From the NCBI GenBank assembly GCA_016718825.1, contig JADKCL010000003.1:124001-188000 (forward strand): a stretch of 64,000 nucleotides of DNA, read 5' to 3'. Source of the DNA: Bacteroidota bacterium. GTDB taxonomy: Bacteria; Bacteroidota; Bacteroidia; J057; JADKCL01. Made by a program: the position numbers and the translations under genes. Positions 17,801 to 25,587 of the stretch are shown piece by piece (within the stretch, counting starts at the first letter, position 1; each line of letters begins with the position of its first letter). The notes below the pieces were generated by a model. The model ran no database searches, was not told the origin of the DNA, and saw nothing but the letters and a program-made list of their open reading frames with translations.

Positions 17801-17876
17801 GTGGGCCGTCGTATTGGTCGAGATCATAGACCGAATCCAGGCCTTTTGTTTGGAATGGAGTGAGGGTGTCTTGCAT
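14868..17876 (-). CDS. Large bipartite leucine-rich-repeat protein with an embedded BRCT-like segment
   Basis: The protein has 1002 residues with no signal peptide, so it is probably cytoplasmic. A first LRR array spans about 25-395, with repeats of the LPNLKRLNLSHNKLETLP type. A helical middle (about 400-690) contains a segment at about 465-545 (GTIAILGQSKGYPVWEFEKK, ADIVVIGERPGNKALSYL, GIRAASMPQLAEFV). That segment resembles the BRCT fold of NAD-dependent DNA ligases. A CYTPYMKEDELREKLVKRGDL module then precedes a second LRR array (about 700-960). The second half is homologous to the next gene upstream, suggesting duplication. LRR units mediate protein contacts, but the partner is unknown. 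Confidence 0.85.
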   Translation of the reverse strand: MQDTLTPFQTKGLDSVYDLDQYDGPPEKIWSLKIGWNKVEAIPATLGEMVNLQSVEIRGLAREDLVPLFEELAKLPRLLDISFGLWPNERFPQALGRMKTLERMRFRCTSYPEFPDFMRGMGNLRHIELDIDKWLGDVSHLAVLGELPRLESFELTIRDNLPNGLETLRQLKRLRIFRLESKIHGLDKLTSLEDLILQYRYEEKDLTADLGDISVLTNLQKLRVQTWGKIVSQPAWTNLEHLEEIDLSLCNLTKLPEVIATLPNLKRLNLSHNKLETLPDWIGNIASLEEITLHKNKLKRLPAAFSRLSKLKKVDLTKNKLGAFPKRLLELPNLQFILLAENVIETYPKGPKECPALVQIDLSDNDIAEFPVELLKLASAEILVKGNPFAEKAGYKMEDVLQVLSKETPSSPMRPTLLALAIGDVALARKTATMAHILFALNHSQEKLRAYALVALSQMLPNPFDLEPKPGTIAILGQSKGYPVWEFEKKLAAQGIVLMQNKPAKADIVVIGERPGNKALSYLNNGIRAASMPQLAEFVASFEQPWLREKVAEVPKMGENFQRLWTSKAPENIKMALEMMTAGGIPEGVSISEVVAVSLFFPDAETRKLAAKFVTAKGSAAVRAYILSNSRDLISISEESLKEYVFRFLDFLGDDAPGFAKMVYHLRPKLKDCYTPYMKEDELREKLVKRGDLALDQWEIPVFPMYFHEIKRLKGLTIRNYGLKKLPAGLTDIQGLRRLDLGQNELSRLPDDFQNLTQLEHLVLRSNSFSEVPEVLAHLPKLAYIDLSFNPFKTLPAFLSKLPALNELGLHRCHLAAFPPVLKEIPLLVELSISFVRKGDHVKEIVKEILQIRNLRRLYLASYYQAHLPENWDLPLLESLRLDKSDGLVDLPDAIGNCSHLKVLDLDQCSHLTSLPSNIGNLSRLEEINLRGTRISLLPASFSKLSSLKKLVLPSGKFKDSGATIAILEQLTALKEIDCAGHRNELFISALKMNFPMILIRD

Positions 17877-18013
17877 GTTACAGCCTTAGGAAGGCGAAGT
17901 TGGCGTTTGACAGAAGTCTCTGGTGGTGAAGGAAATTCGAAGTGATCAATTTCGGAAGAATTTTGAAATGCACAAGGTGCCTCACGACCAAACTTCCGGC
18001 AAACCTTGGTGAT

Positions 18014-19381
18014 TCAATAAAACTGCCCAGCCCGATAAAGTCGCTCGACTTGCGGCAACTGCTTGCGAATGGCTTGAAACATCGCCTCGTCTTCGAAATA
18101 CGGACATGTGACCTTTCGTAGGTTGGGCATTTGTTGCAGGAGCGAGATGGTTTGCTGCAAATCGCTCATTTTCAGATCACCAAGTCCGAGGTGAATGAGT
18201 TTTTGAAGTTCAGGTAGATTCGGAGGAATTCGTTTGATTCCCGTCTCGGAGAGATCGAGAAATTCTAAATCCTGAAGGCCAGCGATTTCCTCAGGTAAAG
18301 CCTTGATACCGGAACATTTTGAAAGGTCAAGGTACTTCAGAGAATGGATTTTCAAAACAGGCCTCGGAAAGCCGGCCAACGGATTTTTGAGAAGGCACAG
18401 CCATTCCAATGGCAAAAGCGCGAATTCGGCTGGCAAATTCTTGATTCCATTGCGTTCGAGGTCCAGTCTCCGAAGGTGCTGCATTTCACCGATTTCCGAC
18501 GGCAAAGAGCCGATTTCCGACGTACGCTGCCTTCGAAAATTCAAGGATTCCAATCGGGTGAGCTTGCAAAGTTCAATTGGAAACGATTCAAAACGGCATT
18601 CTTCCAAATTGAGTTCGCGGAGGCCGGTCATTTGGTGAATCTCATCCGGCAAAGCTGAAAGCCGATTTTTGGACAGGTCCAACACTTTCAGTTTCTTGAG
18701 GGAAAGCAAATTCGGCGGAAAAACCTCGAATTGATTGCCCCCAAGTGTCAGATCCCGCAATCCATCCAATTTCGTAATCTCCACATTGAGGTCTTTGAGC
18801 TTGTTGCCGTGCAAGTTCATCTCCCGAACCTGTTTCAGGCGACCGAGACCTGCAGGCAGTTCCTTGAGCTTGGCATATTCAAATGAGAGGTTTTTCAGGG
18901 AATTCAATTCGAAGACGGCTTGGGGCAACTTGGACCAATCGGTGAAGTTCCTTTCGATGTTTTTCCCCCGCCACATGAGCTTCTTTTTGAATTCCGCGGC
19001 GGTCATGTAGGGAATGTAAAGACCTTCGCAACCATCTTCGAGTGCATAGGCCATCCGCGCAAATGCTTCCTGATTCAAGTCGGGGCATTTTACGAGGAAT
19101 GCGAAAAATTTCTCCCAATAATGCACATTCGGGCTTTGGATCAGGTCGGTAGCCGCCGCAACATAGGTTCTGAGTGGTTTGGGCGCGTGGTTCCAAAATG
19201 TGGCGATGGCATGAAAACGACGGTTTTTCCGCTTATCCACGAGTGCCACGGCAAGTAACTCTGCTATCTCCGAATCTACCAAGTCGACTGTACCCACCAA
19301 TTGCAGTGCGAGCTCGAAATTGGTATCATCCTTCGAATGAAATAGCCGCAGCCAGTTTTGATATGCTTGTGAAATGGGCAT
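18014..19381 (-). CDS. Leucine-rich-repeat protein, paralogue of the C-terminal half of its neighbour
   Basis: The protein has 455 residues and no signal peptide. A helical N-terminal region (about 1-110) is followed by GLYIPYMTAAEFKKKLMWRG, which matches the CYTPYMKEDELREKLVKRG module of the neighbouring 1002-residue protein. About a dozen LRRs follow (about 150-430), such as LKKLKVLDLSKNRLSALPDEI and LRRLDLERNGIKNLPAEF. It lies 137 bases upstream of its larger paralogue on the same strand, and the two may form one unit. No BRCT-like segment is present here. Function unknown; a scaffold role is likely from the repeats alone. Confidence 0.87.
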   Translation of the reverse strand: MPISQAYQNWLRLFHSKDDTNFELALQLVGTVDLVDSEIAELLAVALVDKRKNRRFHAIATFWNHAPKPLRTYVAAATDLIQSPNVHYWEKFFAFLVKCPDLNQEAFARMAYALEDGCEGLYIPYMTAAEFKKKLMWRGKNIERNFTDWSKLPQAVFELNSLKNLSFEYAKLKELPAGLGRLKQVREMNLHGNKLKDLNVEITKLDGLRDLTLGGNQFEVFPPNLLSLKKLKVLDLSKNRLSALPDEIHQMTGLRELNLEECRFESFPIELCKLTRLESLNFRRQRTSEIGSLPSEIGEMQHLRRLDLERNGIKNLPAEFALLPLEWLCLLKNPLAGFPRPVLKIHSLKYLDLSKCSGIKALPEEIAGLQDLEFLDLSETGIKRIPPNLPELQKLIHLGLGDLKMSDLQQTISLLQQMPNLRKVTCPYFEDEAMFQAIRKQLPQVERLYRAGQFY

Positions 19382-19625
19382 TTTCAGGCGAAAAATGAAG
19401 CTTCTGAATAATTCGACACGAAATCAAGTCTCGGCATTTGAGCCAATTTCGTTGAATCGACTTCCAGAAACAAGTGTTCATCAAGACGAAAACCAGCCTG
19501 TTTGTCTAGGATTCGCCAACGTTCAGGACAACTCAAAAGAAAACGGCCACAAATCCAAAGATTCGCAGCCGCCATTGTATTTTATTGAGGTTCGGAAAGG
19601 AACCCGTCGATCTCTGACCCTGAGC

Positions 19626-21035
19626 CTATTGTTTGATCCAAGTACGTGTTTCGCATTGAGCCCCCATGCATTGCAAGAAATAGATGCCATTCGGAAGCTG
19701 CGAAACATCCAACGATGCCACACCATTCACCTTGCTGCGCATGATTTCAACGCCCTGCAAGTTCAAAATGCGCACCTCCATCATGCCTTTGGAAGCCGGA
19801 AAACGAATGCTCAGTACGTCGGTTGCCGGATTTGGATAGATCTCCATCGTCGATTCCTGTGGAGCATTTACACTCGTGGGAATCAGCACCTTGGACACCA
19901 ATTGCACGATATTGGTGCAGCTTGAGTCATACAGCGCATAATTGAAAAGTCCACGTGTGATGTCGTCGTAGCCATCAAAAAGCAGTTGCTCTGCCACGGT
20001 CGAATCGGATTCGCAGAAGCAATTGCCAACAAGATTGATGTTCTTATCGGCTGCATTTTCTACGTTGAATTGGGAATTGCCGCAGATCCGGTTTTCGGTA
20101 AAAGTCACGTTGGCATCCCAAATTTTCACGCCAACCACGTTGGCTCCGATCTCATTGCGCACCAAGACCCCGCCCGTCGTCAAATCGACGCCCAAGTTAT
20201 TGTTCCTGATGATGCAATCGGTTACCGAGCCTCCTTCCAATGGCCCCACTGCCGTCTGATTGTTGATCAACGTACAATTGGAAAGCGCATAACCGATTCC
20301 TTGAACGGCAGTTTCATTTGCCTCTAAAAGACAATTTGTGACCGAGCCTGGATTGTTGGCGATCAATGCCTTGAGATTCCCACGAAAGCTGCAACTGTCA
20401 ATGGTGACGTTGTGATAGATAAAACCCATTCCCACCGCATTGCTGTCAAAATCACAATTCACGACTGCAAGGGAAGGCAAACTGGACCCGGTAATTGCCA
20501 CGTCATTGTTGGCAAACCGGCAATCGTCGAAGATCGCCTGCCTGAAAACGGTAAACGCCGTTGCGTTGTACGTGAAGATGCAATTGTTGTAGCGTACCGT
20601 GTCGATGCCCGTCGCGTAGCTATCGGCACGCAATCCATCAAACATATTGGACATGTGTACATAATTGATCTCGCAGTCGCCTCCTTGAGAGGCTTTGATC
20701 AAAATGCCATTCCAAGTATGTGGATCGGGATTGATGCCATCCGCCTTGAAGACGATGGGGGCTGTCGGTGTGCCAACGGCTACCAAGTTACCGCGGACTT
20801 CGATCGAGATGCCACCCGCGACAGTGAGAAGATTTCCTTGAACGCGCACCTCTACCCCAGGCTCGATCGTGAGCGTTTTCCCTGGAAAAACCACGACATT
20901 ACCGGTTACAATATATGGGCTACCCGCAAGCGACCAAGTCACGTTGTTGTAGATGCCGCCGCTGACCATGGTCTGCGCAAACAGGGCTTGGCCAAGGCAG
21001 AGTGCGACGAGGAGAAAACGAACAATTGTATTCAT
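19626..21035 (-). CDS. Secreted parallel beta-helix protein with T9SS sorting domain (copy 1)
   Basis: The protein has 469 residues from the ATG at 21035. A signal peptide ends near LFAQ. Opening motif VSGGIYNNVTWSLAGSPYIV and VVFPGKTLTIEPGVEVRVQG are typical of right-handed beta-helix surface proteins. Short repeats follow, with alternating Asn/Cys turns (NCIFTYNATAF, DCRFANNDVAI, NCTLINNQTAV, DCIIRNNNLGV). The type A T9SS sorting domain is EIYPNPATDVLSIRF ... LPNGIYFLQCMGAQCETRTWIKQ. The fold is shared with pectate-lyase-like enzymes, but no catalytic residues could be assigned. It is a tandem paralogue of the next gene, 61 bases upstream of it. Confidence 0.87.
   Translation of the reverse strand: MNTIVRFLLVALCLGQALFAQTMVSGGIYNNVTWSLAGSPYIVTGNVVVFPGKTLTIEPGVEVRVQGNLLTVAGGISIEVRGNLVAVGTPTAPIVFKADGINPDPHTWNGILIKASQGGDCEINYVHMSNMFDGLRADSYATGIDTVRYNNCIFTYNATAFTVFRQAIFDDCRFANNDVAITGSSLPSLAVVNCDFDSNAVGMGFIYHNVTIDSCSFRGNLKALIANNPGSVTNCLLEANETAVQGIGYALSNCTLINNQTAVGPLEGGSVTDCIIRNNNLGVDLTTGGVLVRNEIGANVVGVKIWDANVTFTENRICGNSQFNVENAADKNINLVGNCFCESDSTVAEQLLFDGYDDITRGLFNYALYDSSCTNIVQLVSKVLIPTSVNAPQESTMEIYPNPATDVLSIRFPASKGMMEVRILNLQGVEIMRSKVNGVASLDVSQLPNGIYFLQCMGAQCETRTWIKQ
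19876..20094 (-). repeat. Near-identical segment shared with the tandem paralogue (copy 1)
   Basis: These roughly 219 bases match 21347-21565 closely at the DNA level, including a block of about 25 bases (19976 onward and its partner) with no differences. They encode the region from the CGN(S/V)Q segment through FDGYDDITRGLFNYA to SKVLIPT. The flanking parts of the two genes are far more diverged. Confidence 0.7.
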
Positions 21036-21096
21036 CACTGCGGTTTAAGCTGGTATTTCGGAGAGCTAACAAGCGCTGCCTGCCCTACTCCTTCAA

Positions 21097-22512
21097 TTAT
21101 TGTTTGATCCATTTCACAACCTGCCGGTCGGCACCTTGGAAATCGAGCAAATAAACCCCTGCGGACAGATCAGCAACCTCGATACGTGTAAGTGCTCTAG
21201 CCGGGACGACGCGCAACACTTGTCCTTGCAGATTCAATAGCTTGATCGCGCCAGTGCTGTTGCCTGCTGGCAATTGCACGTTCAAAACATCGCTTACCGG
21301 GTTGGGGTAAACAGAGATCAGGGCAAGCTTGACTTCAGGCGTACCTGTGGGAATCAACACCTTGGACACCAATTGCAGGACATTCGTGCAAGAGGAATCG
21401 TAAATGGCATAGTTGAAAAGTCCACGCGTGATGTCGTCATAGCCATCAAAAAGCAGTTGCTCTGCCACGGTCGAATCTGATTCGCAAAAGCAATTGCTCA
21501 CAAGGCTGATGTTTTTGTCAGCCGCGTTTTCGACATTGTACTGGACGTTCCCGCAAATCCGGTTGTCAACAAAGCCGACGACATTGTCGTAAATCTTTAC
21601 GCCAACCTGATTGCTCGAAACGTCATTGTCTCTCATCTCAGCCTCGCCCGTGATTTCCACCCCAAGTTGATTGTAGCGAATCATACAATTCGTCAATGAG
21701 CCCGAGGAAAAGTTGCTGATGGCGGTACCATTGTTGATGAATTGGCAATTGCTGATCCTTGCGCCATATCCACTGAAAGCAATGAGATTCCCCTGAAAGA
21801 GGGTGTTGGTCACCGTACCGTTCGCCAGGGAAATCACCGGAGTGTTGTTGTTGACGAAGTTGCAGCTGTCGACCGTTACCGTATCATAGACATAAGGAAA
21901 TGCTACCTGATTGCTGTCAAAGTCGCACCTGAGTAACTGCAAGCCCACGCCGTAGGTACCCATCGGCTGCACGCCGACATAGTTTGAGGAAAAATTACAA
22001 TCCTCAAACCGCGTGGTAAACCAAGGGCTTGGCCCAAATTGGTTGTGTGTAAAGTTGCAGCTGTGCAGGGTTGTGATCCCGGGTCGAACGGAAAACTGAT
22101 CGGAAAGAAAAGCAGTGTAGGCGTTGGAGAAATTGACATAGTCGAATGCCGCGTCTCCGCCCTGCGCGGTTTTTACATAAATGCCCGACCAAGTGTAGGG
22201 ATCGGTGACAATGCCATCGGCTTTGAATGTGATCGGTGCAGTCGCAGTGCCAACTGCGACAAGCATTCCGCGAATCTCAATCGAAATTCCCATGCTGTTG
22301 GGATAACCATTTCCTTGCACCCGCACCTCAACGCCGGGTTCGATGGTGAGGGTTTTGCCCGGAAAGACGACAATGTTGCCGGTCACAATGTAGGGGCTAC
22401 CCGACAAAGTCCACGTGACATTGTTGTAAATACCACCGGAGACGTTGGTTTGGGAAAAAGCGATTCCGAAACCAAGAATAAAGAGCAACGTGAAAAGAGG
22501 GTTTTTTATCAT
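21097..22512 (-). CDS. Secreted parallel beta-helix protein with T9SS sorting domain (copy 2)
   Basis: The protein has 471 residues from the ATG at 22512, chosen because a signal peptide (MIKNPLFTLLFILGFGIAFSQ) begins there; the longer frame adds 28 residues of non-signal sequence. Architecture is as in the downstream paralogue. VSGGIYNNVTWTLSGSPYIV is followed by beta-helix turns (SCNFTHNQFG, DCNFSSNYVGV, NCQFINNGTAI, NCMIRYNQLGV). The T9SS domain is SVYPNPVSDVLNVQL ... LSAGVYLLDFQGADRQVVKWIKQ. The two genes are a tandem duplication, probably cotranscribed. Binding or adhesive function is assumed, as no enzyme motif is visible. Confidence 0.87.
   Translation of the reverse strand: MIKNPLFTLLFILGFGIAFSQTNVSGGIYNNVTWTLSGSPYIVTGNIVVFPGKTLTIEPGVEVRVQGNGYPNSMGISIEIRGMLVAVGTATAPITFKADGIVTDPYTWSGIYVKTAQGGDAAFDYVNFSNAYTAFLSDQFSVRPGITTLHSCNFTHNQFGPSPWFTTRFEDCNFSSNYVGVQPMGTYGVGLQLLRCDFDSNQVAFPYVYDTVTVDSCNFVNNNTPVISLANGTVTNTLFQGNLIAFSGYGARISNCQFINNGTAISNFSSGSLTNCMIRYNQLGVEITGEAEMRDNDVSSNQVGVKIYDNVVGFVDNRICGNVQYNVENAADKNISLVSNCFCESDSTVAEQLLFDGYDDITRGLFNYAIYDSSCTNVLQLVSKVLIPTGTPEVKLALISVYPNPVSDVLNVQLPAGNSTGAIKLLNLQGQVLRVVPARALTRIEVADLSAGVYLLDFQGADRQVVKWIKQ
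21347..21565 (-). repeat. Near-identical segment shared with the tandem paralogue (copy 2)
   Basis: Partner of 19876-20094. Conservation of silent positions here, but not in flanking codons, suggests recent gene conversion or strong constraint. Confidence 0.7.
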
Positions 22513-23034
22513 TGAGATTTCTGGAAAAGGAAGTGAGCGATTTAGAAAATATCGTAGGCTGGAACAGGGGACCGTATGCTTATCCGCCCAGATCAATGGA
22601 GACAGAGTTTGGCAATTACGTTACAACTAGGGAAAACCCTGTTTGTTTTATGTTTTTCGAAATAAATTAAACAAAACCTTGATTCAGGAAATTCCCTAGG
22701 TCCATTCAGGGCGCAAGGTTGGATTTTCCTTCTTGGACCACCCGTTTCAGTTGATTTCCGAAGTATCAATCATTCCGATGGGTCAGGGCAATCACTTCTC
22801 ATTTCCATTTCAAGGACATCTGGAGTCGATGACCATTTTTCGCCCGGAACCGGCCTTCTCTAGGAACCGTGTCCCGCCTACGCGGGGCTCCGATGCCTAA
22901 GCGCACGGCAAAAACCCAGGTCAGCAGTAATTGCCCTGTCCAATCGGCGGATCCGCTACAATTTCTTGTCCAAATTTTCTATATTCGCAATGCAATCATT
23001 GGATTTGCGCATTGAATTCCTACCAGACAACTCG
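22513..23034. other. Intergenic region with divergent promoters
   Basis: This 522-base gap lies between the beta-helix gene (minus) and the TPR gene (plus). The stretch around 22620-22690 is AT-rich. No gene, RNA or terminator was recognised. The extra open frame from 22966 is excluded because a signal peptide starts at 23035. Confidence 0.45.
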
Positions 23035-24561
23035 ATGAAAAAATTACAAATCTCCCTATTCTGCATTCTGCTCACAGCCAGCACCTTGTGTAGTCAAAAA
23101 GATTACGAGCGTCCCAAGCTTCGCTACAATGCCATGAAGGAAAAGCCGGAATCGCCTTGCGCCGACGGCATGGAAGCCAAGATCGAGCAAGCGATCGAAA
23201 TGATCGAAACCAACCAAAGCTCCTCCGCGATCGTGCTCGTCGAGGAGACGCGCAAGGCCTTGGGGCAATGCGCATTCTCTGAAATGGCGTATGCCGAAGC
23301 ACTATTTCGCAACGGGCAGTGGCTTAGAAGCAATCAGGTGATCGATGCCGCCATCAAGGAATATGGCCCGGTGCTGTTTCTTGTGCGGGCACGAGCCGGT
23401 TATTGCCTTGAAATGGCCGAATATGGCGTCGGAATGAAAGCGGTAGACGGCAACATGGTCTATCTTCCTGAGGACAAGCACCTCCCTTTCAATGAAAAGC
23501 AATTCAAAGAAGCCAATCTCTCCATCGGATGTGAAGCATTGGAATTCCTTGAGTCCAAGGTCGAGCTCGATGAGAAAAGCGCCCTGCTATACCTGATGGG
23601 GCAGGTGTACAAGCAAATGGGGAACTTCGAAAAATCGAATCAGGTGTTCTCCAACTTGCGCCAAGATCCCGAATACCAGAACCGCGCAACCTCTTTCTTG
23701 ATCCAAAATCTGATCGCGCAGAAGGACTTTGTCAATGCGGAAAAAGAGCTTCTTGGCATGTGCGAACGCATTCCGCGAAACTACAAGCTCTATCAAAACC
23801 TGGAAAAGCTCTACATGCAAATGGGGGAAACGGACAAAGCAAAGGAATGCCAGCAAAAAAGCTTCTTCTTCTACTGCCTTCCGGCGTTCACCACCCTACC
23901 CTATTCCGAGGAAAACCTGGCAGCGCTGCGCTATTTTGGTGATGCGCACAGCATCGAGAAGAAAAATGCCGCCCTCGCAGAAATCGAGAATCGTCCGCTG
24001 GATGAAGCCATCGATTTCTATATCGGCATCATCAATATGCACGAAAATCACGGTAACGGCTTGGAGTCCAGCGCCACACGCTTGCTCGGCGAGGCTGGCA
24101 ATCCCGCTGTCGAAAAACTCATCGGGCTGCTCCGAGGCGCAAGTTCGACATGCGGCATGTCCAATGCGGGACTTGCCCTCGCGAAAATCAAAGATGAGCG
24201 CGGCTGGGATGCCATCGTGGAAATGCTCCCTCTCATCGACCGCGTCGGGATGACGACCACGTTGCCGCTATTTCCGCAATGCCTCGTGAATTTTGATCAG
24301 GAGCGCGCCATCACCGTCCTGTTGTCATGGATCAAAGAGCGATTGGAACGCAAGGCGCAGGAAAAAGGCGAGGATCCCTTTGACGGCTTGGGCGAAATAT
24401 TTGCAGACGGCGTGATTTACAGGCCATTGAACGTGGTCGCACGCGAGCACCTCACCGAAAAGGCAAAGGAAATGGGCTTCGACGAGGCACAAATCAAGAA
24501 ACTCTTGGACGAGGTCTATTATGAGCTACCCGTGGAGGAGAAGGAAGACGAAGGAAAGTAG
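23035..24561 (+). CDS. Exported TPR/HEAT-like repeat protein of unknown function
   Basis: The protein has about 508 residues from the ATG at 23035, where a signal peptide (MKKLQISLFCILLTASTLCS) begins. The mature protein is largely helical. TPR-like pairs occur through residues about 60-290 (AYAEALFRNGQWLRSNQVIDAAIKEYG, YLMGQVYKQMGNFEKSNQVF, LYQNLEKLYMQMGETDKAKECQ). The C-terminal half (about 330-480) reads like HEAT-type repeats (AVEKLIGLLRGA, AGLALAKIKDERGWDAIVEML). No catalytic motif was seen. Probably a periplasmic or surface scaffold. It is convergent with the acidic hypothetical protein that follows. Confidence 0.8.
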   Translation: MKKLQISLFCILLTASTLCSQKDYERPKLRYNAMKEKPESPCADGMEAKIEQAIEMIETNQSSSAIVLVEETRKALGQCAFSEMAYAEALFRNGQWLRSNQVIDAAIKEYGPVLFLVRARAGYCLEMAEYGVGMKAVDGNMVYLPEDKHLPFNEKQFKEANLSIGCEALEFLESKVELDEKSALLYLMGQVYKQMGNFEKSNQVFSNLRQDPEYQNRATSFLIQNLIAQKDFVNAEKELLGMCERIPRNYKLYQNLEKLYMQMGETDKAKECQQKSFFFYCLPAFTTLPYSEENLAALRYFGDAHSIEKKNAALAEIENRPLDEAIDFYIGIINMHENHGNGLESSATRLLGEAGNPAVEKLIGLLRGASSTCGMSNAGLALAKIKDERGWDAIVEMLPLIDRVGMTTTLPLFPQCLVNFDQERAITVLLSWIKERLERKAQEKGEDPFDGLGEIFADGVIYRPLNVVAREHLTEKAKEMGFDEAQIKKLLDEVYYELPVEEKEDEGK

Positions 24562-24711
24562 GGTTGCTCCTTAGAATACGATTCTCCGCTGAGGCACAAA
24601 TGCCCGTTTGTCAAACGCGTTTCAGGAGGGGACAATAAAAGTCCACAAATACCCAAAGATTTCGTCTATCCTGGCTTTGTGCTTAGAAGAAAAAAGTAGC
24701 GAATTAGTGGC

Positions 24712-25455
24712 TTACAATCTCGCCGCCAAGGCGGCACACAATAAGCCATACAACGCGCAATGCAGCTCCGGAAGGGCGCTATGCTCCAACAAAGCGAGGG
24801 TAATCTTGCCCGGCTGCGCCTCTGCCTCCCGGAAAAACAGCATCATCGGTGTAAACAGTTCGCGCATTTCGTTGTCGTGCTGATCGTTTCCAGCCTGAAT
24901 CAACTGTTTCAGCGGGGCGCCAACAATTTCTAGTCCTTTGATAAACGGTTCGTAAATGGCCAATTCGTCTTGGTAGTCTTCGTCATCGACCAACAGGTAT
25001 TCGTAGAGGAAGTCTTCCAAATCAGGATCGGCATCAGCGAGTCCGCATTCCTTGATGTAAATCAGCACATTGAGCAACTCTGTGCCGCGATCTGCTGCTG
25101 CATTTTCGATTTTTTGCCATTCAGGAGATTCAAAAACCTCGTCTCCCTCCTCTTCATCGGCCTCCAATTCGGTCATGAGGCGCACCACGCAGAGGTCAAT
25201 CAGGAATTCACGGAGATCTTCGAATGCCGGAAATCGATCGATGACTGCATCTGCCTTGGCAAAAATCCCGACGCCTTGGCTATCAGGCCCAAGCACTTCT
25301 GCAATGGCAGTCTTGATGGCGGGTAATTCAGGCAATGACGGCGCTGAGCGCACCTCATCGATCGTCTTGAACGGCGCAGGAGCCGCTTTTGCTGCATATC
25401 CCCATGCAAATGCCTCCACCAATGTTTGTCCCAATCCGACCAATGCGTTGCTCAT
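24712..25455 (-). CDS. Acidic helical hypothetical protein
   Basis: The protein has about 247 residues from the ATG at 25455; the reading three codons longer would need TTG. No signal peptide is seen. The protein is rich in Glu, Asp, Leu and Ala, with acidic clusters LEADEEEGDEVFESPEW and YLLVDDEDYQDELAIYEP. It is predicted to be almost all alpha-helix. No family was recognised. An exact -7 box (TAAATTTG) lies 17 bases upstream. The intergenic region on that side is shared with the divergent Lys/Ala/Pro-rich protein gene, so the two may be co-regulated. Confidence 0.72.
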   Translation of the reverse strand: MSNALVGLGQTLVEAFAWGYAAKAAPAPFKTIDEVRSAPSLPELPAIKTAIAEVLGPDSQGVGIFAKADAVIDRFPAFEDLREFLIDLCVVRLMTELEADEEEGDEVFESPEWQKIENAAADRGTELLNVLIYIKECGLADADPDLEDFLYEYLLVDDEDYQDELAIYEPFIKGLEIVGAPLKQLIQAGNDQHDNEMRELFTPMMLFFREAEAQPGKITLALLEHSALPELHCALYGLLCAALAARL

Positions 25456-25471
25456 AAATATCAATTTTGCA

Positions 25472-25479
25472 CAAATTTA
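25472..25479 (-). promoter_or_regulatory. -7 box (TAAATTTG) of the acidic protein gene
   Basis: Exact TAnnTTTG on the minus strand, 16 bases before the ATG at 25455. No TTTG is evident at the -33 spacing. Confidence 0.45.
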
Positions 25480-25587
25480 GACCGCTGATCCCACATTGAA
25501 AACGAAAAAGCAATCAAACCTCCGTCGAATTGATTTTTGGTTCGGCTTTTTTGGTGATATTCGATCAAATATTTGTGATTCATCGCT

